42,764 nucleotides of DNA from Cytobacillus citreus (GCF_018343665.1 NZ_JAGYPM010000009.1:72462-115225), one strand, 5' to 3'; counted from the first letter of the stretch, positions 7,939 to 17,389 are shown. The notes: generated by a model from the letters alone, not told the origin. Program-made: numbers and translations.

Positions 7939-10401
7939 TTAATCAGATAGCAACTCTACTAAAACTTTAAATACGGCTGTTGGATTTCTCTCAAGCACTT
8001 CCAAGGACATTGATCTCGACACATTTCGGTTTGTTAGTATTATTTCTTGTTCAACAGGTTTAAGCTGAATGGAAATATCTTTGATTTCATACTCCATAAC
8101 ATTCTTGGCTTCATCAACATACGCCGCATCTAAATCTAGTTTAATTTGATCTGAAACTCTTCGAAGTATCCTCCACAAAATCATTTCATCCTTTGACTTC
8201 ATGAAAAGCTCTGGAAGTTCCTTTGATTCTTGTAATGTATTCAATGTGGTCATTATATAATTAGCAATTCCATATCCTACGGGTTTAATTGCCTCATCTA
8301 GTGCTTTCCAATGATTAACTTCAAAGCGTACTGTTTCCTTTTCCGTGTGAATCTGTATAATTTCCCCGTATACGACAACACCATTTATGGAACCAACACC
8401 ATTTTTAACATATAAAGCAATATGTTTAGCCTCCTGCCACCCTTTCCTTAAACAATTACCTAAAATTACAAAGCAGCCTTCTTGCCTAAACCTTCGATAA
8501 TCTTCTTCTGATGAAACTAGTCCAACAAGTACCTTTTCTTCAAGACTGGACGACCATGCCTCAAGAGTTCCTTTTGGTAATATCCCTTCATTTTGGATTT
8601 CCTCTGGACCAGCATCAATTAATCTTTCCACAAATGTTTCCACTAAGGCTGTTGCATTAGGAAGAAATGGTAACCCTCCGATATTTACCTCGTTAATACT
8701 CTTATAAAAATGATGGTGTTGATACTCATACTCTTCTCCCCACGGAAAAAGAACGTATGCACCAAAAGCTGTTCGTTCATATGGACCATTTTTAGCTGCA
8801 ACGATCGAATCGCGATAACGATGCATTGTATTTATATCATCCTCCATCGGGCCAGGCGTAAAATAACGAGAATGATAATAACTACCAGCCTGGGCATAAT
8901 CAATCCGATATTTCGCATCAAAAATATAATTGTAGGAATAGTTCTTACCCTTTTTAGAAATTTGCAGGACCATATCGGGCTTCTGTGGAATAGTCGGTAG
9001 CCTTCCCACATACTTTTGGTAAGTGAGAACAATTTTCTCTTTCGTGACAGGATGTTGAAAAACCCTCTTAGAAGAACTGTTTACATCGAGATTCACAAAC
9101 AAGCCTTTATGGTTTACTCGAATAATATCCTGACTGACTAAATCGTATTTTCGGCTAAGGATCTGGCCTAGCTTTAAATAGGTCCAATACTCATATAGAG
9201 TAGCAACATCCTTAACGGACATTTGATAAAATTTCCCTTGAAGAGCCAATCCCTTAGAAACAGTTAGATAGATTTGAAATGCGTCTCGGTAGCCTGGTGC
9301 CATCTGCATTACCAGGCTCATAACAGAGCGATCAAGCTTGCTAATCTGTCTCCAAAAAAACTGATGCAATTTTTTCTCTAATTGCGTTCTCATAGAGATA
9401 ATTTTTTCAATCAATTCAAAATCTGGTAGCTGCTTCCATCGATTATTTTCACTTTGAATGGCATTAATTAAATCCGTCAGCTTATGAATGAGCCGTACCA
9501 TCATCCATTTGACATACTGATTTTCGAGAGTATCATAGGTTAATTCCTTCCTCATTCTTAAACCTTCACGTGGCATCAATTGTCTTTTGTCAATCTCCAC
9601 TCCATTTTGAACCTCTACAAACAAGCTAGTCCTCTTACGTAAATAGCTTCGACTCGTCGAATCAAGCCTTCTTAGCTGGTCCCCACGTGCCTTTTCATGA
9701 ATCGTTTGCAGTCGATGATTAGGCTGGTGTTCAATATGCTCTATTGCATGTATAAATTGATTAAAATGCCTACTCATTAAGCGATAAAACTCGGCTTTAG
9801 AAGGTTTACCTTCAATTTTCACGCTGGCTCCTAAATAAGTCTTTCGGATAAAATGATAGGCTAAATTATAAATTTCATCGTTCACTTCTTCTAATAGCTT
9901 TTGATAATCTCTTTTATAGTCAAGCTTTACTGGAAATATCTCAAGCGTCACTGTCAGTATGGTCTTGTCGGCCTGATGAATTTCAATGGTGGATTGGCCT
10001 ACCTCATTTTGAAAATGAAGGTTACCCATCAATACCGAATGATTTCCAATTTTCACAGGTGTTATTGCTTTTCTTAAAACAGGATGCTCATGATAGAAGG
10101 TGAGTTCCTCCCCAGTCTTTGACACCACGATAACCTGATAGATTCCATTTTCGAAAAAGATCGGACGTAGGTTACTTGGGAAAACTAGCTGTCCAATTTG
10201 AACATCATAAACCTTATATTCCTGAATACCATGGCCATCGACAGTAAATTCCATCACATCGTGCGAGTCCATTGCTCGATATTGCTTTAGGCCTTCGTAG
10301 CGCTCATGATAAGGCTTCCCTTTAATAATGAGAGAGCATTTCTCTGTTTCAATTTGAACTAATTCAACATCCTCACGAGACCCAGAAGGAAGTAATGCCA
10401 T
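7939..10401 (-). CDS. McrC-like restriction endonuclease subunit (DUF2357 / PD-(D/E)xK)
   Basis: 820 residues. The N-terminal half resembles DUF2357 proteins that pair with McrB-type AAA+ proteins. The C-terminal half carries a PD-(D/E)xK nuclease core: KPDMVLQI near residue 475 and YIFDAKYRID near 495 (D ... DAK). This is the expected nuclease partner of the upstream McrB-like motor in modification-dependent (type IV-like) restriction. The ATG at 10401 has GAGGAGG upstream and overlaps the end of mcrB by 29 bases, so translation is probably coupled. A strong terminator follows the stop. DUF2357 partners also occur in LlaJI-like systems, so the recognised modification or site cannot be inferred. 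Confidence 0.8.
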   Translation of the reverse strand: MALLPSGSREDVELVQIETEKCSLIIKGKPYHERYEGLKQYRAMDSHDVMEFTVDGHGIQEYKVYDVQIGQLVFPSNLRPIFFENGIYQVIVVSKTGEELTFYHEHPVLRKAITPVKIGNHSVLMGNLHFQNEVGQSTIEIHQADKTILTVTLEIFPVKLDYKRDYQKLLEEVNDEIYNLAYHFIRKTYLGASVKIEGKPSKAEFYRLMSRHFNQFIHAIEHIEHQPNHRLQTIHEKARGDQLRRLDSTSRSYLRKRTSLFVEVQNGVEIDKRQLMPREGLRMRKELTYDTLENQYVKWMMVRLIHKLTDLINAIQSENNRWKQLPDFELIEKIISMRTQLEKKLHQFFWRQISKLDRSVMSLVMQMAPGYRDAFQIYLTVSKGLALQGKFYQMSVKDVATLYEYWTYLKLGQILSRKYDLVSQDIIRVNHKGLFVNLDVNSSSKRVFQHPVTKEKIVLTYQKYVGRLPTIPQKPDMVLQISKKGKNYSYNYIFDAKYRIDYAQAGSYYHSRYFTPGPMEDDINTMHRYRDSIVAAKNGPYERTAFGAYVLFPWGEEYEYQHHHFYKSINEVNIGGLPFLPNATALVETFVERLIDAGPEEIQNEGILPKGTLEAWSSSLEEKVLVGLVSSEEDYRRFRQEGCFVILGNCLRKGWQEAKHIALYVKNGVGSINGVVVYGEIIQIHTEKETVRFEVNHWKALDEAIKPVGYGIANYIMTTLNTLQESKELPELFMKSKDEMILWRILRRVSDQIKLDLDAAYVDEAKNVMEYEIKDISIQLKPVEQEIILTNRNVSRSMSLEVLERNPTAVFKVLVELLSD

Positions 10402-12958
10402 CTTCTTGTAACCTCCTCAGCATCTCAGCTACTTTCTCGGCACTTCCAGGATATTTGGCATACTGAAAATCGTTGGTATTATTTTCTTCATATATCATAT
10501 TGGTAAACATTGCATAAAGTTCAATTAAAACTTTTTCCACTCTACTATCACTACCAGCAATACGTGGCAATATTTTTTGAAGAATGCAGTAATCAAGAGC
10601 TTCTTCAAATTTAAATAAATCTCCTAGCTCGTTATATGCTAAATAGAAACAAATCTCATCTCTTACACGATAACCTACATGGGCATGAATAATTTTTAGA
10701 GCTTCATTAATCTTAACCAACTCGTTAGTCGTACGTTCGATGATTTCTTTATGAATCAAGTAAAGATCCTTAAGATGCAAATACTTAGACTCTAACTGGT
10801 TATTGACAATCTCCAACGACTCCATAGATTCAGAGTCTTCTAGAAAGGATAAATTCTGTAAGTCCACTCGGTTAAATTCGATTGTATTGGCTCTGTCTAA
10901 AACCTTTTTACTAAATGGATGTGTTGTTTCATCCATGTTAACAGTACCAATAATATATAGATTATTTGGGAGTCTCAGTTCAAATCCTGCGGTTTCCTCT
11001 GTAAGAAGAGGTGAAGAAAGGATGTTCCTACCTTCCCACTTCCGACTCTCCATTACACTTAAAATATCACTGAAATAGTACTCCACTCTCGCTAAGTTCA
11101 TCTCATCCAGCAGCACAAAGAAAGGCTTAGTTGGATTACCTGCTGCTTTTTTAATCACCCTTGTTAAAGGACCTTCCTTAAATTCACCTTTAATATCCCG
11201 ATAACCTAACAAATCACTACCATCATTCCAATCCGGCCGTATCGGTATAAGAGTAAATTGTCCATTCGCCTCACTCGCCCCTATACTTTCCGCAAACCAC
11301 TGTACAATCTTTGTTTTGCCTGTACCAGATATCCCTGATAGAATAACGAAGGGTTTGGATTTGAGCGATAGGAAAAGGTTTGTTACTTCTTCCTTGGAGT
11401 AGAGGAAACCCTTTCTTGTTATATAATTGTGAATATGAGTAGTAAGTTTTTTGTAACTAATATGTTCTAGCTGGCTTTCAACCACTTGACTCTCCAATCT
11501 ATTTGATTCATATTCCATCGAAACGCTTCCAATCTTCATTCTTATAAAATTCTCATAAATTTCAACCATTTCTTTCAGGTCAGAATCAAATACATGCTCC
11601 TCTGGCATACTTTCCAAATCATATCTAATGTAAGCAGCAGTAGAAAAGGCGTAATCCCTTGCTTTCTTACTAGTCCCTAACATAATATTGTCGTCCTTTT
11701 GGACCCTGTATGTATCAGAGAATGAATCTCGAATTTCTTGTTTCATTCTCAGCATGTCTTCGTGAGAGGTCTCTGTAACACCCTGAGCTAGTGTGAGAAA
11801 AACACTATTCATATTCTCACTAAATAAATAACCGATGTAATAGCCTCTCTGAGTAGAAACGGTGATTCTACTGTTCATAATCGCAATCCAAGGTACTGCA
11901 GCCCAATTTCCTTGTCCAACAGAGCCAGTCACTACATATTCTGCAGAATCTATGAACGGAATCTGCGTAAATTCCTTGGTGACATCCTGTCGAACAAATG
12001 CACCCAAAGGATGCCCACCAAAGGGTTCTCTTTTTGCATCTATGTATTCATTCATGATTCTTAATAAACTATCCTTAATTTTGCTTGTCATATCTTGCTC
12101 CCTTTGAGATTGTGTCTCAAAATAACTTTCTACAGGAGACCATTTCTCATCAATTAACTTTGTTGTTTCCAGCCACTTAAGAAGATTATAAGTTCGTTCC
12201 TTTGCAACCGATTCTACCATAAGATTGCTACCTCTAGAATTTCGAACTATCAACATTCCTAACTCAACTATAGCTGCTCTCTTTTCCTCTTCTGATAGCT
12301 CCCTTAAAAGGTCTAAACAAATGAGAACCATATTAATATATTGCAGTTTTGGTAGTATATTTTTTATGTAGTCATCTTTGTTACTAGATTCTGAGTATTC
12401 TTCTAATTGAAACATATTTACTTCTTTAAATTCATTTACAAAACCAAGTAACCTTGCATCCTGTCTAGCACGTGATTTAATCCGATACAGCTTATCATCT
12501 AGTTGTTGGCTAAGTTGTTTTGGATTGTATTGCCCGTTTATCATTTCCTCTAAGAAGCTTTTTACCTTATGATACTGTTCATTTGGTAACTCATCTGTAA
12601 AATATTCTTTTAACTGAATAAAGGTTTTTCCATTATTAATTGAAATCTCAACGAAAGGTAATTGACTAAATAATGCCATCAGGAAAGAGGTTCGTCCTCT
12701 AGTTTTTCTGAAATCATCCGCTGTGGCATTCCTTGCCGAAATAAATTCCTGCCATCCATCTAGGAGAAAATCATTTGTAATAATTTCATAAGGTTCTTGC
12801 TTATCACCTTCTTCAAATTTTCTTCTAGAAGATTCAGTTTCTACATAGATTCCCACTTGGTCAACATTGGTAATATAATTTACTTTTTTTGTACTAAGAG
12901 TGTTTATTTGTTGCACTCTTTTTACTAACTCCAACACCACTTTTTCTAACAATGTCAT
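10373..12958 (-). CDS. mcrB: McrB-like AAA+ GTPase/ATPase with MrcB-type N-terminal domain
   Basis: 861 residues. Residues 290-480 resemble the MrcB-like N-terminal DNA-reading domain (TGSVGQGNWAAVPWIAIMN near 350, then STQRGYYIGYLF). The AAA+ core follows: Walker A GISGTGKTK near 543, Walker B FFVLLDEMNLARVEYYF near 617 and GTVNMDETTHPFSKKVLDRA near 676, the McrB-type sensor and finger region. The first 290 residues are an extra helical domain of unknown role. McrB motors translocate DNA and activate the McrC nuclease after recognising modified cytosines; what this one recognises is unknown. It is second in the operon after the DUF6884 gene (65-bp gap) and overlaps mcrC. The ATG is preceded by AAGGGTGAA. 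Confidence 0.85.
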   Translation of the reverse strand: MTLLEKVVLELVKRVQQINTLSTKKVNYITNVDQVGIYVETESSRRKFEEGDKQEPYEIITNDFLLDGWQEFISARNATADDFRKTRGRTSFLMALFSQLPFVEISINNGKTFIQLKEYFTDELPNEQYHKVKSFLEEMINGQYNPKQLSQQLDDKLYRIKSRARQDARLLGFVNEFKEVNMFQLEEYSESSNKDDYIKNILPKLQYINMVLICLDLLRELSEEEKRAAIVELGMLIVRNSRGSNLMVESVAKERTYNLLKWLETTKLIDEKWSPVESYFETQSQREQDMTSKIKDSLLRIMNEYIDAKREPFGGHPLGAFVRQDVTKEFTQIPFIDSAEYVVTGSVGQGNWAAVPWIAIMNSRITVSTQRGYYIGYLFSENMNSVFLTLAQGVTETSHEDMLRMKQEIRDSFSDTYRVQKDDNIMLGTSKKARDYAFSTAAYIRYDLESMPEEHVFDSDLKEMVEIYENFIRMKIGSVSMEYESNRLESQVVESQLEHISYKKLTTHIHNYITRKGFLYSKEEVTNLFLSLKSKPFVILSGISGTGKTKIVQWFAESIGASEANGQFTLIPIRPDWNDGSDLLGYRDIKGEFKEGPLTRVIKKAAGNPTKPFFVLLDEMNLARVEYYFSDILSVMESRKWEGRNILSSPLLTEETAGFELRLPNNLYIIGTVNMDETTHPFSKKVLDRANTIEFNRVDLQNLSFLEDSESMESLEIVNNQLESKYLHLKDLYLIHKEIIERTTNELVKINEALKIIHAHVGYRVRDEICFYLAYNELGDLFKFEEALDYCILQKILPRIAGSDSRVEKVLIELYAMFTNMIYEENNTNDFQYAKYPGSAEKVAEMLRRLQEDGITSFWVS

Positions 12959-13023
12959 TTCACCCTTACTTCTGCTTTAATTAATTTTATAATTTAGGCT
13001 AAATTGTAACTAACAACACCACT

Positions 13024-13449
13024 CTATTTATTAGAATATTTGGTATAGAAAGAAAGTTGATCACCTATTCCTTTACCTTCAAGCGGCACCTTACATTTAA
13101 TTCCCTTTTGTTCAAGCATTGTGATTAAATACTCCCGGTATTTCTTCCCCACGTAAAAATCCGCTTGTTTTACATTTTGATGAAGACCTTCTATCTGGTC
13201 TAGCACCCTTTTAGACCAGTTTAACCTTTCAGAAGCTTTCTTTGAATTCAATGTTACATCATAGGGTTCAATAACATCTTGTTTTCTTAATAAACCATAT
13301 TTGGCAGATAGAATAAACCAGTCGACATAATCTTTACTTTCTATGTAAATTGTAGCCTTCTTAAACAAAGTTGATTTTAAATACATTTCTTTAGCACTGC
13401 ATGGCATTTCTTCTTTAAGTTTTGTACAGCAAACAAACGCTATTTTCAT
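13024..13449 (-). CDS. DUF6884-family protein at the head of the mcrBC operon
   Basis: 141 residues. It opens with IAFVCCTKLKEEMPCSAKEM and contains DWFILSAKYGLL and VIEPYDVTL, the hallmark block of DUF6884 proteins: a CCxxK start, then W-ILSA-YGL, then EPYD-TL. These small proteins occur in phages and near restriction genes and are distantly like the core of tRNA-guanine transglycosylase-type enzymes; their activity is not established. The ATG is preceded by AGAGGAAG. It is the first gene of a three-gene transcription unit with mcrB and mcrC, so it is probably an accessory factor. The promoter should lie in the AT-rich stretch 13450-13600. Confidence 0.7.
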   Translation of the reverse strand: MKIAFVCCTKLKEEMPCSAKEMYLKSTLFKKATIYIESKDYVDWFILSAKYGLLRKQDVIEPYDVTLNSKKASERLNWSKRVLDQIEGLHQNVKQADFYVGKKYREYLITMLEQKGIKCKVPLEGKGIGDQLSFYTKYSNK

Positions 13450-13912
13450 CTATTAACTACTTCCTCTTGATTCTATGTATTTTGAACAATACTTACGTTC
13501 TTTTTCTACATTATATAACAAATTATTGGAAAATACTGGTCAACAATCTGTTTTACTTGTAATATTAAAAATAAAAGAGAAGATAATATGGGAAGAAATT
13601 ATATTTTTGAACTTTTATTTTCTATTTTGGAAATAAAGGAAAAAATGGAGGATTAAAAAACTGTTTTCCTGAGTATAGTGAAAAGTATTTTTGACGATTT
13701 TTATGAACGGTCCGAAAATAAATAGTCGGCATGACTGATCTTAACTCCCATAAATTCGAGGTTACTTGCATTAGCTGCCTTAAGAGCAAGTCTGCGTTAG
13801 ATTATTGTCTCCAAAAAGTAGAGAGTGCTGGGTTGGTATGACCGGGGCTTTTTTGTATAGAATTAAAATATACAGTCTAAAATAGTAGCAGTAAATTTTG
13901 AGGTGAAATATC

Positions 13913-14317
13913 ATGATAGAATATATTGTATTTTTCGGTCTACATGCTGCTGCAATTTTGGCTTTTATTTTCCTCCCTAAACCGGTGCCAATCGTTAATC
14001 TGGTCGTAGATGAACGAAATAAATGCGAAAGTCCTATCGAGCGCCAGTTATATAACGCTCTGACATTTCGAGGCTATGCGGTCACAACTCAAGTTCCCTG
14101 CGGTAAATACCGTATCGATATTGCGTTAGTTGGTCCTCGCATCGCGATAGAGTGCGATGGCAAGGCGTATCATTCATCGCCAAAAGCAAAGGCGCGTGAT
14201 CGATGCAAGGATAAATGTTTGATGGAGAATGGCTGGAAAGTACTGCGGTTTACTGGACTGCAAATTTATTACGATATGCCCCATGTAATGAAGCGGATTG
14301 GTGAGGCAATAAAGTGA
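13913..14317 (+). CDS. Membrane-anchored DUF559-type endonuclease-like protein
   Basis: 134 residues, on the opposite strand to its neighbours. Residues 3-21 form one hydrophobic segment (YIVFFGLHAAAILAFIFL). The rest is a DUF559/Vsr-like nuclease core: CESPIERQLYNAL (E39, E43), KYRIDIAL (D69), RIAIECDGKAYH (E80, D82, K84) and GWKVLRFTG. DUF559 proteins are predicted PD-(D/E)xK nucleases. The ATG at 13913 has GAGGTG upstream. Base use is more GC-rich than its neighbours. The membrane anchor on a stand-alone nuclease is unusual and could place it where incoming DNA enters, but that is inference. Confidence 0.75.
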   Translation: MIEYIVFFGLHAAAILAFIFLPKPVPIVNLVVDERNKCESPIERQLYNALTFRGYAVTTQVPCGKYRIDIALVGPRIAIECDGKAYHSSPKAKARDRCKDKCLMENGWKVLRFTGLQIYYDMPHVMKRIGEAIK

Positions 14318-14443
14318 ATGAGTTACTAGAGGAGAAATTATCTATATCGAGGATTTTATAATGAGTGATGATTTAGCTTGTTCAGCTTAATTTTGTTATC
14401 TATTTTATTTAATAAATCAATTTCCGTTACTCCTTAATACATC

Positions 14444-14656
14444 ATGCCGCCAATTCTTCAGCTTATAAAACATAAGGAAATCATGTTAAATAGACGCTAC
14501 AAATCAACATCTTTTGAGTTTATTTTAAATAACTTAAAAGTGCTTATGAAAAAGACGAGGACAGTATTTGCCGAGGTTAGAAATCCTAACAATTCCATCT
14601 TTACTTACATTGAAATAAGAACATCAAATGTTATTCTTGTAAGCATTATTAATTAG
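14444..14656 (+). CDS. Doubtful small open frame
   Basis: A 70-residue frame that is basic at its N-terminus, with no recognisable motif and no ribosome site before its ATG. It ends just before a strong hairpin. It may be a decayed gene or chance. Otherwise 14318-14666 shows nothing I can support. Confidence 0.2.
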   Translation: MPPILQLIKHKEIMLNRRYKSTSFEFILNNLKVLMKKTRTVFAEVRNPNNSIFTYIEIRTSNVILVSIIN

Positions 14657-14666
14657 TTAGGTTAAT

Positions 14667-14716
14667 GAAAAAAAATAATGTATGCACAAGAGAACAGTGC
14701 ATACATTATTTTTTTT
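14667..14716. terminator. Bidirectional terminator
   Basis: A perfect stem of about 20 bp (AAAAAATAATGTATGCAC with its complement ending in T8) surrounds a 10-nt loop. It has A/T runs on both sides, so it can stop transcription from both directions: the plus-strand DUF559 side and the minus-strand nuclease-like gene. Confidence 0.9.
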
Positions 14717-16066
14717 CTAATGTTTAAGAATTTGGAAGTATGAAAGTGGCAAACCCGTAATTTGACTAATAAAATGTAACAATGTTTTTGCACCAATAAT
14801 AAGGTCATTATAATTGGTGAACATACTTTTTAATTTATCATGATCTATATCCTTCGATTGTAGATCGTATTCCATTAAGGAAAAATCCAAAAATCTAAGT
14901 AAATCATAATATTGAAGTGGATTATTTGTTACCCTATTAATCAAATCTTTAAATGCTTCAGTATATCTTGGTGGACCTAGGTTGATAGATGGTAAATCAG
15001 CTGGTGGTATAAAATCCGGATTTTGACCTTGTACCATACTATACGCAACCCTAAATGCAGCATCAAAAATCTCTTTTCTCTTCTTATTAGAAACATCCCC
15101 GGCTGATAACGCTTCAATAATTGTGTCGGATTTTTCCCTATCACTAAAATAATATAATTCTTTTGATATATTTAATGTTGAAAGTAAAAAGAAGCATACA
15201 AGTTCGTTAATTGCCCATTTTATTGAAACTAATTGTTCCGATGGAATTGGAACATCTAAGATATTAGACAGCTCCCGGATTGCGGTTATAATTTTCTTTA
15301 CTCTCGAATAGTTATCCAAGACCCAATAGTCAGATGAAATAAAGTTAGCAATTTTTTTAAAGATTTCATTTGTCGGGACGGCAATTCTTGAAAAAGTTAC
15401 AAGTTGATTGTGCTGTGTTTCAGGGTTCCATGAACCAGTCCAATCATCAGATAGGATATTATAATCCTTCTCTAATTTTTCAATTATTCTTAGATCTAAC
15501 ACTTGTATTCCATACTTCCTCGCATATTGCTTTACTTCAGTTCTTACCCCACCTTTTACAAATAGGGCATTATTAATATCTACCGTATTCATAATACCCC
15601 TAATCCAGGAAATCCTCTCATGTACCTTTGCTCCCCCAGATTTACAATCGGCCCAAAGAGTTTTACTAGTAAAATCTTTATGAACATAAATCCCATAAAC
15701 ATCTAAATCAGTTATTGTTACCGCTGCTTCATCTTGAGATGTTTTCATTATAACGCCAACTTTTGGGAAATACCCCATATTAAACAATAGTCTTTTTAAT
15801 CTAAATTCCAAAAGCGTTCCAACAGGAATTGTAAATGGAATTTTTCTCCCCGCTGAATTTCCACCATTTTCGTACTGATTTTTCTTGTAGCTTTTATATA
15901 CCTTTTCTGTTTTATCTGGATTTAACTTATGTGCTTTAGACATTTCAGTTGTTGAGGATTTTGCAAAATCGTCTTTTTCAACAGCTTTTTTTTCCTTTAC
16001 TTCACTTGAATCTTTTAAATCAATCAATTCGTTTTTTTCTTCCCTTTCATTGATCAAACTTTTCAC
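14717..16066 (-). CDS. Uncharacterised protein with PD-(D/E)xK-like site, second gene of an unknown pair
   Basis: 449 residues. Residues 1-75 are a charged, lysine/glutamate-rich leader with no fold visible. Residues 84-160 look like a restriction-endonuclease-type core: LLEFRLKRLLFNMGYFP (E87), TDLDVYGIYV (D120, D122) and LWADCKSGG (D140-C-K142), i.e. E ... D ... DxK. The remaining 290 residues are helical with no motif I know. The start is GTG 16066 with AGGAAAGG immediately before it, six bases after the stop of the upstream gene, so the two are almost certainly co-translated. It ends at a strong bidirectional terminator. I do not recognise the family. A DNA or RNA nuclease acting with the upstream protein is the simplest guess. 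Confidence 0.6.
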   Translation of the reverse strand: MKSLINEREEKNELIDLKDSSEVKEKKAVEKDDFAKSSTTEMSKAHKLNPDKTEKVYKSYKKNQYENGGNSAGRKIPFTIPVGTLLEFRLKRLLFNMGYFPKVGVIMKTSQDEAAVTITDLDVYGIYVHKDFTSKTLWADCKSGGAKVHERISWIRGIMNTVDINNALFVKGGVRTEVKQYARKYGIQVLDLRIIEKLEKDYNILSDDWTGSWNPETQHNQLVTFSRIAVPTNEIFKKIANFISSDYWVLDNYSRVKKIITAIRELSNILDVPIPSEQLVSIKWAINELVCFFLLSTLNISKELYYFSDREKSDTIIEALSAGDVSNKKRKEIFDAAFRVAYSMVQGQNPDFIPPADLPSINLGPPRYTEAFKDLINRVTNNPLQYYDLLRFLDFSLMEYDLQSKDIDHDKLKSMFTNYNDLIIGAKTLLHFISQITGLPLSYFQILKH

Positions 16067-16072
16067 CCTTTC

Positions 16073-17389
16073 CTATAAAAGTTCCCCTCTTAGTAATCTA
16101 ACAGCGTGTTCTTCAACTTCTTGAACATGTTCTGGTGATTCTCCTAATCTAATTCTTGATTCTTCTGGAGTTAAAAAAGAACCGGTTTCAATCATTGAAC
16201 TAAAATCAGTAATGTCCGAATCTGTCTGGAAATTGTAATCTGGACTCTTTATTATCTTTAAGGCTTCTTCGGCAACATCTTTACGTATTAGTTCTAAGCA
16301 TGAACCTGTTCGGGCTCTACCAGTGTAATAATTAAACTTTGTTTTAGTTACAACTTTTACAATTCCCTTTTTTTCTAACAGAGTATAGTCTGTAGCATTT
16401 GCATCATGTGGACCAATATCTCCACTATTAATCAATTTATTTAGGAATCTTTCTGGATCATTGATAGTAGAGTGTGGTGTATAATTTTCACCAAATCTAA
16501 TTGAAGCTAAAAGAAGTTTAACATCATCCAAAATGTCGTCATTATTTAAGTTTGCCCCAATTAAGTCAGAACTAAAACCAAAATCTTTTTGAAACCCCCT
16601 TCTTGACACAATTGTAGTTGGATTAATCATACCAATTTTTTTTGCTAAATTTAAAAATTCATTAGATTGAACAGGTAACTTTTCAAGCGGGTATCCCTGT
16701 GTACGTTGTATAATCTCAATAATCTCCTTTAAGGTTTGTCTACCTTCGATTTCCAGTCCAGATATTGCAAGAGCAATTTTCTGACTGTTTGCACCCCATA
16801 CATACTCATTACTAATGATCCGCTCTTGACTTTTAGATTTTTCAAACATCTGGATCAATTTAAACTGTTTTTGCAAGGCATAAGCTAAAGATATGTCTTT
16901 CTCGGAGTAGCCCTGCTCTACTAGGAGCTGCGTTAGTTCGCTTTGTAAATACGGTATTTTTTTAGTCTCATCCATAGTCTCAACGGTAACCAGTTCAAAT
17001 GCATTTGGGGAAAGATTATCAAAAAGTTGACCAGATATTTCCAATACCTTTGAATTCGTAAATACATACTCTGCTACTCCAGTTATGCTACCGGTTGTAT
17101 CTTTAATTAACTCTATTTGTTTATCTGATGCCTTGGCCAGGTACGGAAGTATTATCATTTCTAATTCATGTTTACTATTTATTCCAACGGTATTTGCCAT
17201 TTGGACTAGTTTTTCCATGTTTTCAATAACTCCATTACCTCTAATTACACCCAAAAATCTGCCAGCCTTACCCGCAATATTAATACTGCCAAAATTACTA
17301 AGACCAGCGCTATCAACTTGAAACTGTTTCAAATGCTTTTGTGTTGCAATAGACCAATATCCAGCTTTTATTTTTTCTTGTGTCGACAT
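16073..17389 (-). CDS. Uncharacterised protein, first gene of an unknown pair
   Basis: 438 residues, soluble, with no membrane segment or known catalytic motif. The region near residues 333-380 (DYTLLEKKGIVKVVTKTKF, then YYTGRARTGSCLELI) has the helix-strand-strand look of a winged helix-turn-helix. The glycine-rich start (GSINIAGKAGRFLGVIRGNG, residues 34-53) is distinctive. The ATG has AGAGGGG upstream. It is followed six bases later by the nuclease-like gene, forming a two-gene unit flanked by a terminator on one side and an XRE-regulator scrap on the other. Located between McrBC and type I RM, it is probably the sensor or specificity partner in a two-gene defence module. Function inferred from position only. 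Confidence 0.55.
   Translation of the reverse strand: MSTQEKIKAGYWSIATQKHLKQFQVDSAGLSNFGSINIAGKAGRFLGVIRGNGVIENMEKLVQMANTVGINSKHELEMIILPYLAKASDKQIELIKDTTGSITGVAEYVFTNSKVLEISGQLFDNLSPNAFELVTVETMDETKKIPYLQSELTQLLVEQGYSEKDISLAYALQKQFKLIQMFEKSKSQERIISNEYVWGANSQKIALAISGLEIEGRQTLKEIIEIIQRTQGYPLEKLPVQSNEFLNLAKKIGMINPTTIVSRRGFQKDFGFSSDLIGANLNNDDILDDVKLLLASIRFGENYTPHSTINDPERFLNKLINSGDIGPHDANATDYTLLEKKGIVKVVTKTKFNYYTGRARTGSCLELIRKDVAEEALKIIKSPDYNFQTDSDITDFSSMIETGSFLTPEESRIRLGESPEHVQEVEEHAVRLLRGELL

Noticed and set aside
13650..13860. A GC-rich patch before the DUF559 gene considered as a riboswitch or terminator.
   Set aside because: No stable stem beyond three or four pairs could be drawn, and no known riboswitch core is visible.
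1719..14452. The 13-mer TACATCATGCCGC occurs at about 1719 and 14439 and could be taken for an attachment-site duplication bounding the first half of the island (it resembles a groEL 3' end).
   Set aside because: About a dozen shared 13-mers are expected by chance in a window of this size, the flanks do not match, and no groEL frame is present.
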